Assembly: GCA_023213395.1 (NCBI GenBank)
Contig: CM041465.1
Span: 130,021,741 to 130,085,740, forward strand
Source of the DNA: Cycas panzhihuaensis
Lineage: Eukaryota; Cycadophyta
DNA: 64,000 nt
Reading direction: 5' to 3'
The notes below the pieces were generated by a model. That model made no database searches and was not told the origin of the DNA. It saw nothing but the letters and a program-made list of their open reading frames with translations. Positions 56,000-64,000 of this stretch are shown here, one piece after another (the first letter of the stretch is position 1; the number at the start of each line of letters is the position of its first letter). Position numbers and translations under genes: made by a program.

Positions 56000-57233
56000 A
56001 ATACCGTTCTTAGCTCTTTTTTGCTAAGTTGTCAAACAGACAAGAGATTTATTTTAAATCCGAAACCAACAGAACATTGCCAATTTTCCTTGTGTTACCT
56101 TGTACATAAATTGAAATGGTACCTACTCCTTTGATCTTTAGAGGGTACTTATCACTTAATTCTACTAAGTTATTGACATCACAGGGTTTCAAGGATTCAA
56201 ACCAGTCTTCACGATTTGTCATGTGTCGTGAAGCTCCAGAATCAATAAACTAGGTATCAGTTTCTTTTATACTTGTTGATAAGGCAGCTACGGATGTCGT
56301 TTCTTCTTCATCCTCTTCAATCTGTTCTTTGTTGTAGTTGCCTATTGGTCTTTTCCCTCTCTGAATGTCAGTCCTTCTCTGAGAACATTGATAGGGATAG
56401 TTTCCAGTCTGCCCACAATGGTAACACACGTCGAATGCTCTGCAGGTACTGGCAAAGTGTCCAGATCTACCACAGTTGAAACATATTTTGGAGTCACGAC
56501 CTCATCCTCATCCTCTGTTGTCCAAATGACGACCACGAGCACCGCTTCTAAAGTCTAGAGTTCTTCCTCTTCCGCGTATCTGAGTTCGTCCTCGCGGTCC
56601 CAAGTCTAATCTAGAGGTAAACGCATCTTCAAGCTCTACTGAGTCTTCATATTGTCGATTCCTCTATTCCTGTCTGAGGAAAATTCCAATCAGTTCGTCA
56701 AGGGTCATAGCATCAATCTAATTATTATTCATGATGGTATTGATGGTGACATCAAAGGCTTTGGACACTTTGCTTGCTACCATCTGAACAAGTTCAGATT
56801 CAGGCAAGATTTCTCTTGCGCTCAGAAGTCCATTCCTAATTGAAGTGATCTTATGTATAAATTCAGTTACTGTCTCATGTTCTTTCATACTCAATTTATA
56901 CAAATCCTCTTTTAATGCAAATATTCGAGCCTTATTTTTTTGGCCAAACAAGTTTTCAAAGCATCTCCATATGCTTAATGTGGACATTAATTTTTCAACA
57001 TAGACCAACAATGAATCAGATACTGACAGTTTGAGGATTATGACACCGGCATTGTCTCTCTCCAGCCATCCAGGAAGGGTAGCACTGACCTCGTCAGGTT
57101 TGGCTTCAACGCCAAGAGCAATGTTCCAAGCATTTCGGGCCCTAAGCAATGTCTCAGCCTTTATTTTCCAAATATGATAATTAGTTTCAGTGAGTTTGTC
57201 TTGTTTAGAGAGACCAAACAAAGGAGCATCCAT
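56000..57233 (-). pseudogene. F gag, zinc knuckles and protease, broken
   Basis: Gag starts at ATG 57233 and is open for 171 codons (NYHIWKIKAETLLRARNAW, EFIHKITSIRNGLLSA). Two knuckles follow (CFNCGRSGHFASTC and CYHCGQTGNYPYQC, the second with Asn for His) near 56400-56490, then protease FIDSGASRHMTN near 56225-56255 after a stop. Confidence 0.88.
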
Positions 57234-57871
57234 TATTACTCAGAAGAGAAGGTCTTGACCGGCTTGACTGCATAACCACGGATTTCTGTACAAAACCCTA
57301 GGTGTACGGATAGGAACAAAATACACCTCAAAAGATAGATCTTTTTACCGCCTATCTAGATTTGAAGACGGATTTTCGAAATTCTTTTCCAAATGGAAGA
57401 AACAGACTATGAAAGGAAAATCGAGCGGCTAGGGCATCAAGTCATTTTTTAAGATTCTGATTAAAATACTCAAAAGATTTGCAAAAAAAGCGGTTCAAAA
57501 TGCTTTGTATCAACTGTACAGAAGATTTAGGACCGAAAATACCTGGGTATTTCTGAAAATCGAAGAGATCTGTCCTCTTTTGCCCTCAACCCCACGCAGA
57601 CTGGTTCGAGCCTTGTTTGACCCTCAAAACGTCTTCAAATGACTTTGTTGCAAAAATGAAAGATGCTCGACATGCTCCGATCTACCTTCCCACCAAATTT
57701 TGTCACGATCTGACAACTTTGAAAAAGTGACATTCGTACAGTTCCGTACATCAGAATTTAATGGCCTTTATCGGTGTTGGAATGCTTTCCTGCTTTGTCT
57801 CCCTCTTAGACCCTTGACTAGACTTCTATCAACAGAGATTTCTCCTTCAAAAGAGCAGTTGAGGCTAACCT
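57234..57871 (-). other. F leader
   Basis: Non-coding leader. CGTACA occurs at 57735-57740 and 57745-57750, ten bases apart, matching the GTAC-rich runs in the leaders of D1 and D. Confidence 0.65.
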
Positions 57872-57884
57872 TGCTCTGATACCA
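57872..57884 (-). promoter_or_regulatory. F primer binding site
   Basis: TGGTATCAGAGCA on the minus strand, touching the LTR; perfect initiator tRNA-Met type. Confidence 0.95.
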
Positions 57885-58073
57885 TGTTAACTTGAATTAG
57901 GAGACAAACTGGTTTGAGAGAAAACTCAACATTTTGTTATTGAGAGAATGTTTCACATAAATACAAGAGGAGGTTGGTAACGGTCAATTCTTGGTGAATA
58001 ACCAACCTCTGAGATTATGACATGTGTCATGATTAAATATACTAACTACATGATAAAACATTATCTCCTAATA
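57885..58073 (-). repeat. F 5' LTR
   Basis: 189 bp, TGTTAACTTGAATTAGG...CTCCTAATA on the plus strand (the last CA has become TA), partner of 52947-53135. Followed by the GAGGG duplication. Confidence 0.95.
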
Positions 58074-58080
58074 GAGGGCA

Positions 58081-58326
58081 TGTTATGATCCTCCACCATA
58101 TGAGGTTAGTCTTATTGTATTTATCCCACATGCATAAGTCTAAGAGATGGGTAGCCTTAATAGCCCCATATATATGTATGTAATGTATAAGTGGGATCAT
58201 GATGTATTTTGTAATCTTATGTTAATTGAATGTTCTTTGGAACTTCATCTCTTTCCTTATCTTTTGTCTATCATTTTCTATTTCTATTTCTCTATGTTGA
58301 ATGGTAACAGGAATAGGTCCATTACA
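58081..58326 (+). repeat. K 3' LTR
   Basis: 246 bp, TGTTATGATCCTCC...GGTCCATTACA, complete, preceded by the purine tract split by F (left part at about 52935-52946, remainder GAGGGCA). Followed directly by the ADP/ATP carrier segment. Confidence 0.85.
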
Positions 58327-58775
58327 CCCTCATTCTTGGTTGTTCGAGTAAAACAATCACCAATTCCCTTATAGGGCTTAAAAAGGTGGCCACTCTTTAA
58401 CATCTCATCTTGGTTTTGAATCAACAACTTCACTCTCTCAATGGGAGCAGCTACAATTTTAGAAATTGAAGCAAAAACCCCTCCCATCAGAAAATCAATC
58501 ATAAAATTTGTAAAACCCTTCTCCACAGGTGTTTGAATGAGTACAGGTGATAGGGTTGAAGCAAATGCCCCACCACTACTGATAGAGGTCAGAAAAAGTG
58601 CACTCCACATGTTAGATGCTACTGGGGCATTGTAATTTTTGATAGATGCTAGGAATGCAACAGATTTAAAAACACCATATTGATGAACCTGCCAGCTTGG
58701 AGCAATCTTTGAACCAAAATACAAGGAACAAGTTAACTTCTGCCCAACCAGGGGAAATCACGGTTGCTCTGCCAT
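58327..58775 (-). pseudogene. ADP/ATP carrier gene fragment, right copy with start codon
   Basis: Minus strand starts ATG at 58775 (MAEQP then TGA at codon 6), then [44 protein letters not shown] and [17 protein letters not shown], the N-terminal part of a plant mitochondrial ADP/ATP carrier including its presequence. TTTTCTGTAG just before the start looks like a 5'-UTR intron acceptor, suggesting a genomic copy. It ends at the LTR of K; the rest of the frame is in the left copy. 354 bp (58327-58680) are shared with 50721-51074. Confidence 0.85.
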
Positions 58776-59561
58776 TGTCACCTACAGAAAATACCATTCA
58801 GAATCCGATGAAAATTGAACCCAGGACCATCAGGCGAAGCTCCAAGCAGAGTCCAAAGCTTGTACGAGATAAATATATAAACAATCCCACCCAGTGGGAC
58901 ACCCAACTCCGTCCAACTTTAATTTAATGCCATTCATTAATAAATTACTCCATGTAAACAGTTTTCCAGAAAGTCAACAATATACCTACACAAGAGGTAT
59001 AAAGGTGGGGAAGATCCATACGTAACCTCCCAATAGCATTCATGGAGGCCATGGATAATACAAAGTATCCACAGTGCCAGATACGGCTTTGCCTGACGGA
59101 CAATCGCCTTTGTTGTGATGATGCAACCATGGCTATCTATGGAACAGTGAGTTGCCCTATTGGGGATGTTGTACCCAAAGCCGTTCGTAATAAGGGTCGA
59201 CTTGGTGATGTGTAGAACTATCTTCTCTACCTCCCATTCGATGGATCCTCATCATGATTGATGACTTCCTTGGAAGCGTGGGGTAGGTTGAGAACGGCCA
59301 GGGTTCGAGTCTTCGAGAATTCCTTGATGGACACCCTTTGGATAAGAGAAGGAAAGAAGAAACAGGTAAAGATGAAAGAAGTTGTGGTAGCTTACCTCAA
59401 CCATTATGGTTGATGAAAAAAAGCAAGATCAAACTCTAAGAAATCACCGAAAAGAAATGGTGAAACAGTACGGAAGAAGAAGAAGTTTATGCAAGAGTTG
59501 AGGGAGGAGCAAATGAAGAGAGAAGAAAAATATTAATGCTAAGATCCCTAGAGACCGACTA
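58776..59561 (-). other. Upstream flank of the carrier fragment / interior of J
   Basis: 786 bp without supported ORFs. TTATATATTTATC on the minus strand near 58868-58880 would suit a TATA box of the carrier gene. The part nearest 59561 should be the interior of the element that owns LTR J; where the two meet cannot be seen. Confidence 0.45.
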
Positions 59562-59574
59562 GGCTCTAATACCA
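59562..59574 (-). promoter_or_regulatory. J primer binding site
   Basis: TGGTATTAGAGCC on the minus strand, one change from TGGTATCAGAGCC, two bases inside the LTR. Confidence 0.75.
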
Positions 59575-59576
59575 AT

Positions 59577-59835
59577 TGATATGCCTTTGGATTGAAGCAC
59601 CTTTCATCCTTGAGCATGCACAAGAATGCGAGACTAAGAGGAGAAAAGAATAACTTCTCTCTTCATTAATTTCTTGAAGAAATGACTTACATATTTATAC
59701 AAACTTGAGGTGGTTGTATGTAGGACACGTGTGTTCCATGCAGGACATGTGTAGCCTATGTACTTAATTGCTAATTAGGTTCCCTAAGTACCTTTAAAAT
59801 GTTACTTAACGAGTATTACATAAATACTTATCACA
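59577..59835 (-). repeat. LTR J (5' LTR of a minus-strand element)
   Basis: 259 bp, TGATATGCCTTTGG...CTTATCACA on the plus strand, with a primer site on its left, so the element reads leftward toward the carrier and SDI1-like fragments, which share that orientation. No second copy was found. On the right it interrupts the integrase of E4. Confidence 0.7.
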
Positions 59836-60500
59836 TATGAACAAGACACTTGTTAGCAAAGCCAAGGCCATGATGCAAGCAAAAGGCATTTCTCAAATCT
59901 ATTGGGCAAAAGCAACTCAAATTGTTGTTTACTTGTCCAGTCAAAGTTCCACTACTACAATTCAAAACATGACACCCAAGGAGCCTTGAACTGGCCAAAA
60001 GGCAACAGTCAATCATCTACGCACTTTTGAGTGCACAACTTTCATACATATACCTCAGGAACAGCGAAGAAAAATTGATGACAAAAATCTCAAATGCATT
60101 TTTATTGGATATGTTGTTGATAACAAAGCCTACGAAATCTATGATCCTATTATCAAGAAAATGCATGTGACTAGGGATGTTGTCTTTGTGGAAGATAACA
60201 AGGAATTGGACCTTAGCTCCATTCAGCTTCCCCTCATCAAAGGCAAAACAATGATTGAGGATTTTGCACCCACTAGCTCCTCAACCTCATACATACCTTG
60301 TTCTTCATTTGCACCATCAACATCTTCATCATTTACTTTAGATTCTACAACTCTAACTCACAATCCTACTAGCACATCTGGAATTTAGTGACCTTTACAG
60401 GTACAAGACATTGAAGTTGTAGCAACAACAAAGAAATTACCCAAATGGTAACTTCAAACAATTGTTGGTTCCCAACAGGTTGAAGGGAAAAGACCATTCA
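59836..60500 (+). pseudogene. E4 integrase tail and linker
   Basis: Begins with a match to the segment after the catalytic Glu (NKTLVSKAKAMMQAKGIS), then NHLRTFECTTF, KCIFIGYVVDNKAYE and a Ser/Thr-rich linker open at 60161-60388. Stops near 59989 and 60388. Confidence 0.82.
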
Positions 60501-62090
60501 AAATGCATCCATAAACTAATGTAAACTATGCACTTATGGTTAAAGTGCTTAGTATAAAAAACCTCCCACTTTTGAGGAGGCGTGCAATGATGAAAATTGG
60601 AAAGAAACTATGGATGATGAGATTCATTCTATTCAAAAGAATAAAATTTGGAACTTGGTCGATAAAGGCAAACATGCAATTAGTTGCAAATGGATATATA
60701 AGACCAAATTCTAATCTAATGGTATAGTCAAGCATCACAAAGCTTGCTTAGTTGCAAAGGGCTTCAAACAAAAATAAAGTGTTAATTATTGAGGAAACCT
60801 TTGCACCTATGGCAAATATGAACACCATCAGAATTATTGTTGCCTTGATTGCTCAAATGCAATGGCCAATTTATTAAATAGATGTCAATGGTGCATTTCT
60901 TAATGGTGACTTGATGAAGGAAGTATATTTGGAACAACCTTCTGGTCACATTACTCATGACAAGGAACATATGGCATGTCGCTTCAAAAAGGCCTTGTAT
61001 GGTCTAAAGCAAGCAACACACGCATGGTATTCCAAAATCAATGATTACTCTTTAAGACATAGCTTTCATTGATCCTTATCAGATTTGAACCTATACATCA
61101 AGGTTTGAAACCAGCATATGACTTTTGTCATTTTATATATGCGTGATTTTATCATCACTAAGAATGACCCAAAAATGATCAAAAATCTTCAAGGGGATCT
61201 TAAAAACAATTTCAAAATCACTAATCTTAGACTTCTTTGTTCCTTTTTTGGCATGGAGGTGTGGTAGTATCCAAGCAACATTTTCATATCTCAATCCAAG
61301 TACACATGGAACATTTTGTAGAGGTTTAAAATGAGAGATTTCAAATCTTCACTAACTCCTATGGAGACTGGCACCAAATTGACATTTGATGAAGAAATTG
61401 AATTTGTAAATCCCACCCTTTTATATAACTAGTAGGTAGTTTAATTTATTTAACTAACACTAAACCTGATATTTCATATGCTATTGGAATCTATTCCAAA
61501 TTTATATCTCAACCCAATCATATGCATTGGAATGCTACAAAAAAGATATACAGATGTCTAAAACAAACATTGCAACATGGGCTGTATTTTACACAAAAAT
61601 GGAACTCCACTTTGGAAGGGTTCTTAGATTATGATTGGGCAAGATACTAAGATAGTAGGAGATCAACCTTAGGGTACTATTTCAACCTTGGGTTAGTTGT
61701 TGATTCATGGGGTTGCAAAAAGCAACCAAATGTTACTCTTTCTTCCACTAAAGTAGAATATAAAGCTGTGGTCAGTGCAACTTATGAGGCTATTTGACTA
61801 TGACAAATTCTTGAAGAGCTTGGACTTGAGCAAACTCACCCCACCAAGCTACATTGTGATTATCAAAGCATGTTCAAGTTAACCAAGAATTTAATTTTTC
61901 ATGCATGGATCAAGCACATAGAAATTCATCACTATTTTATTAGAGAGCATGTATATGATGTTGGGATCCACCTCACCTACAGACTGACAAATTAGCAACT
62001 TGCAAACATTTTTATCAAAGCACTGGGTAAAGATGAGTTCGAGTATTTCTCAAAGATGGCCTTGGAGTTTGACTTAATGATGTAAACATT
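60501..62090 (+). pseudogene. E4 reverse transcriptase and RNase H, heavily broken
   Basis: RT motifs are recognisable (DVNGAFLNGDLMKEVYLEQP near 60882, GLKQATHAWYSKI near 61000). The catalytic box is ruined: LYMRDFIIT near 61133 replaces LYVDDLVIT. RNase H can be followed (LSSTKVEYKAV, HIEIHHYFIREH) to the purine tract. Stops are frequent. Confidence 0.82.
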
Positions 62091-62098
62091 AATGGGGG

Positions 62099-62470
62099 TG
62101 TGAGAACCTTTATGTTTCATCTTTAAGCAATGTATTATTATTATGCACTTTCTATTGAATGTGTGATGTGCACTTTCCTAGTGATGTAACTTTAAGTTGT
62201 AAGTTGGAATATGAGGGTCAAAGACCCCTTTCGCCCTTCTTTGAGTGGTCAATATACGTATGTACCTGTCCATGTATGTTCAACACTTGTCCAACATGCA
62301 AAGACCTTAAGGGGAGTTCTTTTATCTATATAATGAGATCCTTCTCTCTTGTATAGTATAGTGGGAGATGAGTTTATTGTTATGCTATTGTTTCAATATT
62401 AGATATATTGGAGTGTAGAACAATTCTATCCCCTCCATTTCTATTTTGTGCTTAAGGTGCATGTTTGTTA
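62099..62470 (+). repeat. E4 3' LTR
   Basis: Starts TGTGAGAACCTTTATG, like the E1 LTR start. It has a decayed form of the family inverted repeat (GTTCAACACTTGTCCAAC near 62279) and a TATATAA box at 62327-62333. The right end is uncertain. Confidence 0.65.
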
Positions 62471-63654
62471 GTTATCTTGCAGCATTGCTCATCCTTCTTT
62501 CCCTCCTTTCTCCCAACTAGATCTTCCTTCTCATAAAATGATGATGAAGACTCAAAACAATGAAGAAGAGTCATATGAAATGAAGGTAAAATAATGAAAT
62601 GATGAAGAGAAAATGTATTGATGAATATCTTAGAAAAACAATGGTTGTTGGTTACTTTACATATTTTTTTTCCCAAGATAAGGTTAGTTTTGTTGTAGTT
62701 AGTAGGATAGTGTAGCATTTCATTGGCTTTCTTTTTAGGTTTTTTGAGTTGGATACAAGCCAAACCCAAATTCACTCAAGGTATGACTAGGGTTCAAATG
62801 ATTATACCCAATTTTAAACCTAGTTGTATTTGGGTTCATCGTTGGTACAATTAGCAATGCCCCACCCATACCTATACATGGAATATGACCAAGGCTTGAC
62901 TGTGGCAAGGCTAGCAGGTTATACTCTAAACAATGCAACATATTAATAAATAAGCAACAAGGGACATGACTACCAAATTCCTAAATTTTATATCTAGATG
63001 CCTAGCCTAAAAGTTGATCCTAAGAGTGAATGAGACCAATGTTTTCACAATAGTAAAAGTTGCCTTGTTTGAGATAGGCCACCTCCAAGTAGCTTGCCTT
63101 GTTGATGAGACTTGCCCAAGAGAAGGCCTTGACTGACATAAGAATTGATCTCATGGTGATTCTAAAGGCAACACTTACTAGGTGTCTATAGTCAAGGGAG
63201 TTGTCATACAACATTTTATTGAGTCAACTTTCTTGACCAATCATGAATAATGTATGCATAATGGGTCTACATCATAAAATATTAACCATAAAATAGCTTC
63301 TTGTAGATCCTTCACTCAAATTCATAGAGGCCACCACTCACCAATTTACAAGAAGATGACTTATACAAAATGTGTGAATTTAACACCTTATCACATATAC
63401 AAACCCAAAGGCACACCACTACTTCCTCTTAATGATAAGTCATTGGCAGATAATTCAAAAGTGCGTCCAATCTCCAAAATTTGGTTTATTGCAATTTCTT
63501 ACTTCCTTGTGACAAAATTTATAGATGTATGACATTGGGACATCCATTTTCATAATTGTGTATATTAATTCTAATGTGAAACTTACTTGAAATTTGCTAG
63601 TCTCTCTAACTCTTCCTCTTGTGATTTATTGAGAAAATTGATTTTCTTTTGCAG
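62471..63654 (+). other. Distal intron sequence
   Basis: 1.2 kb without recognised genes or transposons, ending in a T-rich tract and TTTTGCAG, the acceptor of the next PLD zeta exon. Short ORFs on the minus strand have no support. Confidence 0.6.
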
Positions 63655-63720
63655 ATGGAGTTCATTAAAGACCCTATATCTGACACAACATACAGGGATA
63701 TTTGGATGGCCACTGCAAAG
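63655..63720 (+). CDS. PLDZETA: Phospholipase D zeta, next exon
   Basis: 66 bases, 22 codons, phase 0 at both ends. KDPISDTTYRDIWMATAK matches the segment that directly follows SLWSEHLGL in plant PLD zeta proteins (family form: DPI.D.TYKDLWMATAK). Acceptor TTTTGCAG; donor AAG/GTGACT, where GTGACT is a weak but usable donor. Reading past the donor soon meets a stop (TAG at 63738-63740), which supports splicing there. The rest of the C-terminus must lie beyond the window. Confidence 0.85.
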
Positions 63721-64000
63721 GTGACTACAAAGTTCATTTAGGACCATGTTTTTGAAGTGTTAGTTGAGATCATGGCACTTAGTTTGAAATTGTCAAATCA
63801 TTGTTTGAATGGTTGTTTGATTTGTAACATCTTGCTTTCTAAGTATCCATGCCTTTCTACTCTTTCATTGTCCTCTACATCTCTTACTATTAAAGGAGTG
63901 GTAGTAAGCATTAAAAGGTTTTAGTCTTTTACACACCATAGATAACAAAGATCTCACATAAGCTATGATCATTCTTTGCAAAATAATCTAGATCATGGAT
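63721..64000 (+). other. PLDZETA: Start of the following PLD zeta intron
   Basis: 280 bp after the donor, AT-rich, no exon or transposon homology seen; runs off the window. Confidence 0.6.

Larger units (their letters stand above)
52947..58073 (-). mobile_element. Copia element F, complete, minus strand
   Basis: 5,127 bp with 189-bp LTRs at both ends (10 differences by eye, about 5%), perfect GAGGG target duplications, primer site, leader, gag, knuckles, protease, integrase, RT, RNase H and polypurine tract. All domains are present but stops and shifts break the frame. It inserted into the polypurine tract of K, so K is older. Confidence 0.95.
51075..58326 (+). mobile_element. Gag-only LTR element K, split by F
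   Basis: Partial 5' LTR (51075-51294), primer site, about 0.7-kb leader, one gag-like ORF, polypurine tract, 3' LTR (58081-58326). Without the inserted F (52947-58073) it is only about 2.1 kb and has no pol, which fits the TR-GAG class of non-autonomous LTR elements. It lies between two copies of the same ADP/ATP carrier segment. Confidence 0.8.
59836..62098 (+). mobile_element. Copia element E4, old, 5'-truncated
   Basis: Plus-strand remnant starting inside integrase, running through RT and RNase H to a purine tract (62091-62098), with the 3' LTR at 62099. Wording is close to E1-E3 but more decayed. The 5' part was lost at the J junction. Confidence 0.82.
22525..63654 (+). other. PLDZETA: Intron of the PLD zeta gene, 41,130 bp
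   Basis: Lies between the two PLD zeta exons, starts GTAAAT and ends TTTTGCAG, phase 0. Nearly all of it is LTR retrotransposon sequence in both orientations plus captured gene scraps. That the two exons belong to one transcript is inferred from their order, phase and adjacency in the protein family. Confidence 0.75.

Noticed and set aside
50608-58775. A working ADP/ATP carrier gene split by a transposon
   Set aside because: The right copy has a stop at codon 6, the left copy ends after about one third of the protein and joins an SDI1-like piece, and no carrier repeats 2 or 3 exist here.
59280-59330. B-box-like GGTTCGAGTC suggesting a tRNA gene
   Set aside because: No A box or acceptor stem at the right distance; a single 10-base match is expected by chance.
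62452-63214. Minus-strand ORFs of 64-107 codons near the right end
   Set aside because: No recognisable motif, start context or conserved wording; ordinary length for AT-rich intron DNA.
1-64000. Integrated pararetrovirus or envelope-bearing retrovirus
   Set aside because: All RT-bearing units have integrase, LTRs or primer sites of plant copia or gypsy type; no movement-protein, coat or convincing envelope domain was found.

Overview
The window looks like nuclear DNA of a seed plant with a large, repeat-bloated genome. A gymnosperm such as a conifer is the best guess, inferred from one very long intron and many decayed Ty1/copia and Ty3/gypsy LTR retrotransposons in AT-rich DNA. Nothing prokaryotic is present: no operons, CRISPR arrays, rRNA genes or convincing tRNA genes.

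Host gene: two short plus-strand exons, 22400-22524 and 63655-63720, are clean, in phase and bounded by GT/AG sites. Joined, they encode part of the C-terminal region of a phospholipase D zeta (PX/PH-type PLD), just after the second HKD motif. The 41,130 bp between them is then one intron. Positions 1-22399 would be the downstream part of the previous intron, because the preceding HKD2 exon is not visible. The transposon pile is thus read as intron filling of one host gene.

Layout: 1-255 gypsy pol scrap; 252-2557 partial minus-strand copia D1; 2558-7444 old plus-strand copia E1, whose 3' LTR was pushed to 17676 by a 10.2-kb minus-strand gypsy element G (7448-17672); 18.2-22.4 kb intronic DNA without recognised genes; 22400-22524 exon; 23600-30498 minus-strand copia E2 (same family as E1); 30499-35376 plus-strand copia B; 35377-42218 plus-strand copia E3, flanked by both LTRs; 42219-43829 minus-strand copia D; 44211-48700 plus-strand copia H with a threefold internal tandem duplication; 50143-51074 captured gene fragments (SDI1/MS5-like and ADP/ATP carrier); 51075-58326 a gag-only LTR element K split by a complete copia element F (52947-58073, target duplication GAGGG); 58327-58775 a second ADP/ATP carrier piece; 59577-59835 an isolated LTR J; 59836-about 62470 old copia E4; 63655-63720 exon.

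Main points of interest: the giant PLD zeta intron; a 354-bp direct duplication of host-gene sequence on both sides of K, about as diverged as its LTRs; a chimera of two host-gene fragments; a 19-bp minisatellite of about 1.2 kb inside G; the three 0.73-kb repeats in H; a leader hairpin in the E family with a compensatory base-pair change; and long palindromes in the E-family LTR. Nearly all transposon reading frames are broken. The best preserved pieces are the gag of B, the gag of E2, the RT-RNase H part of E3 and the RT of G.
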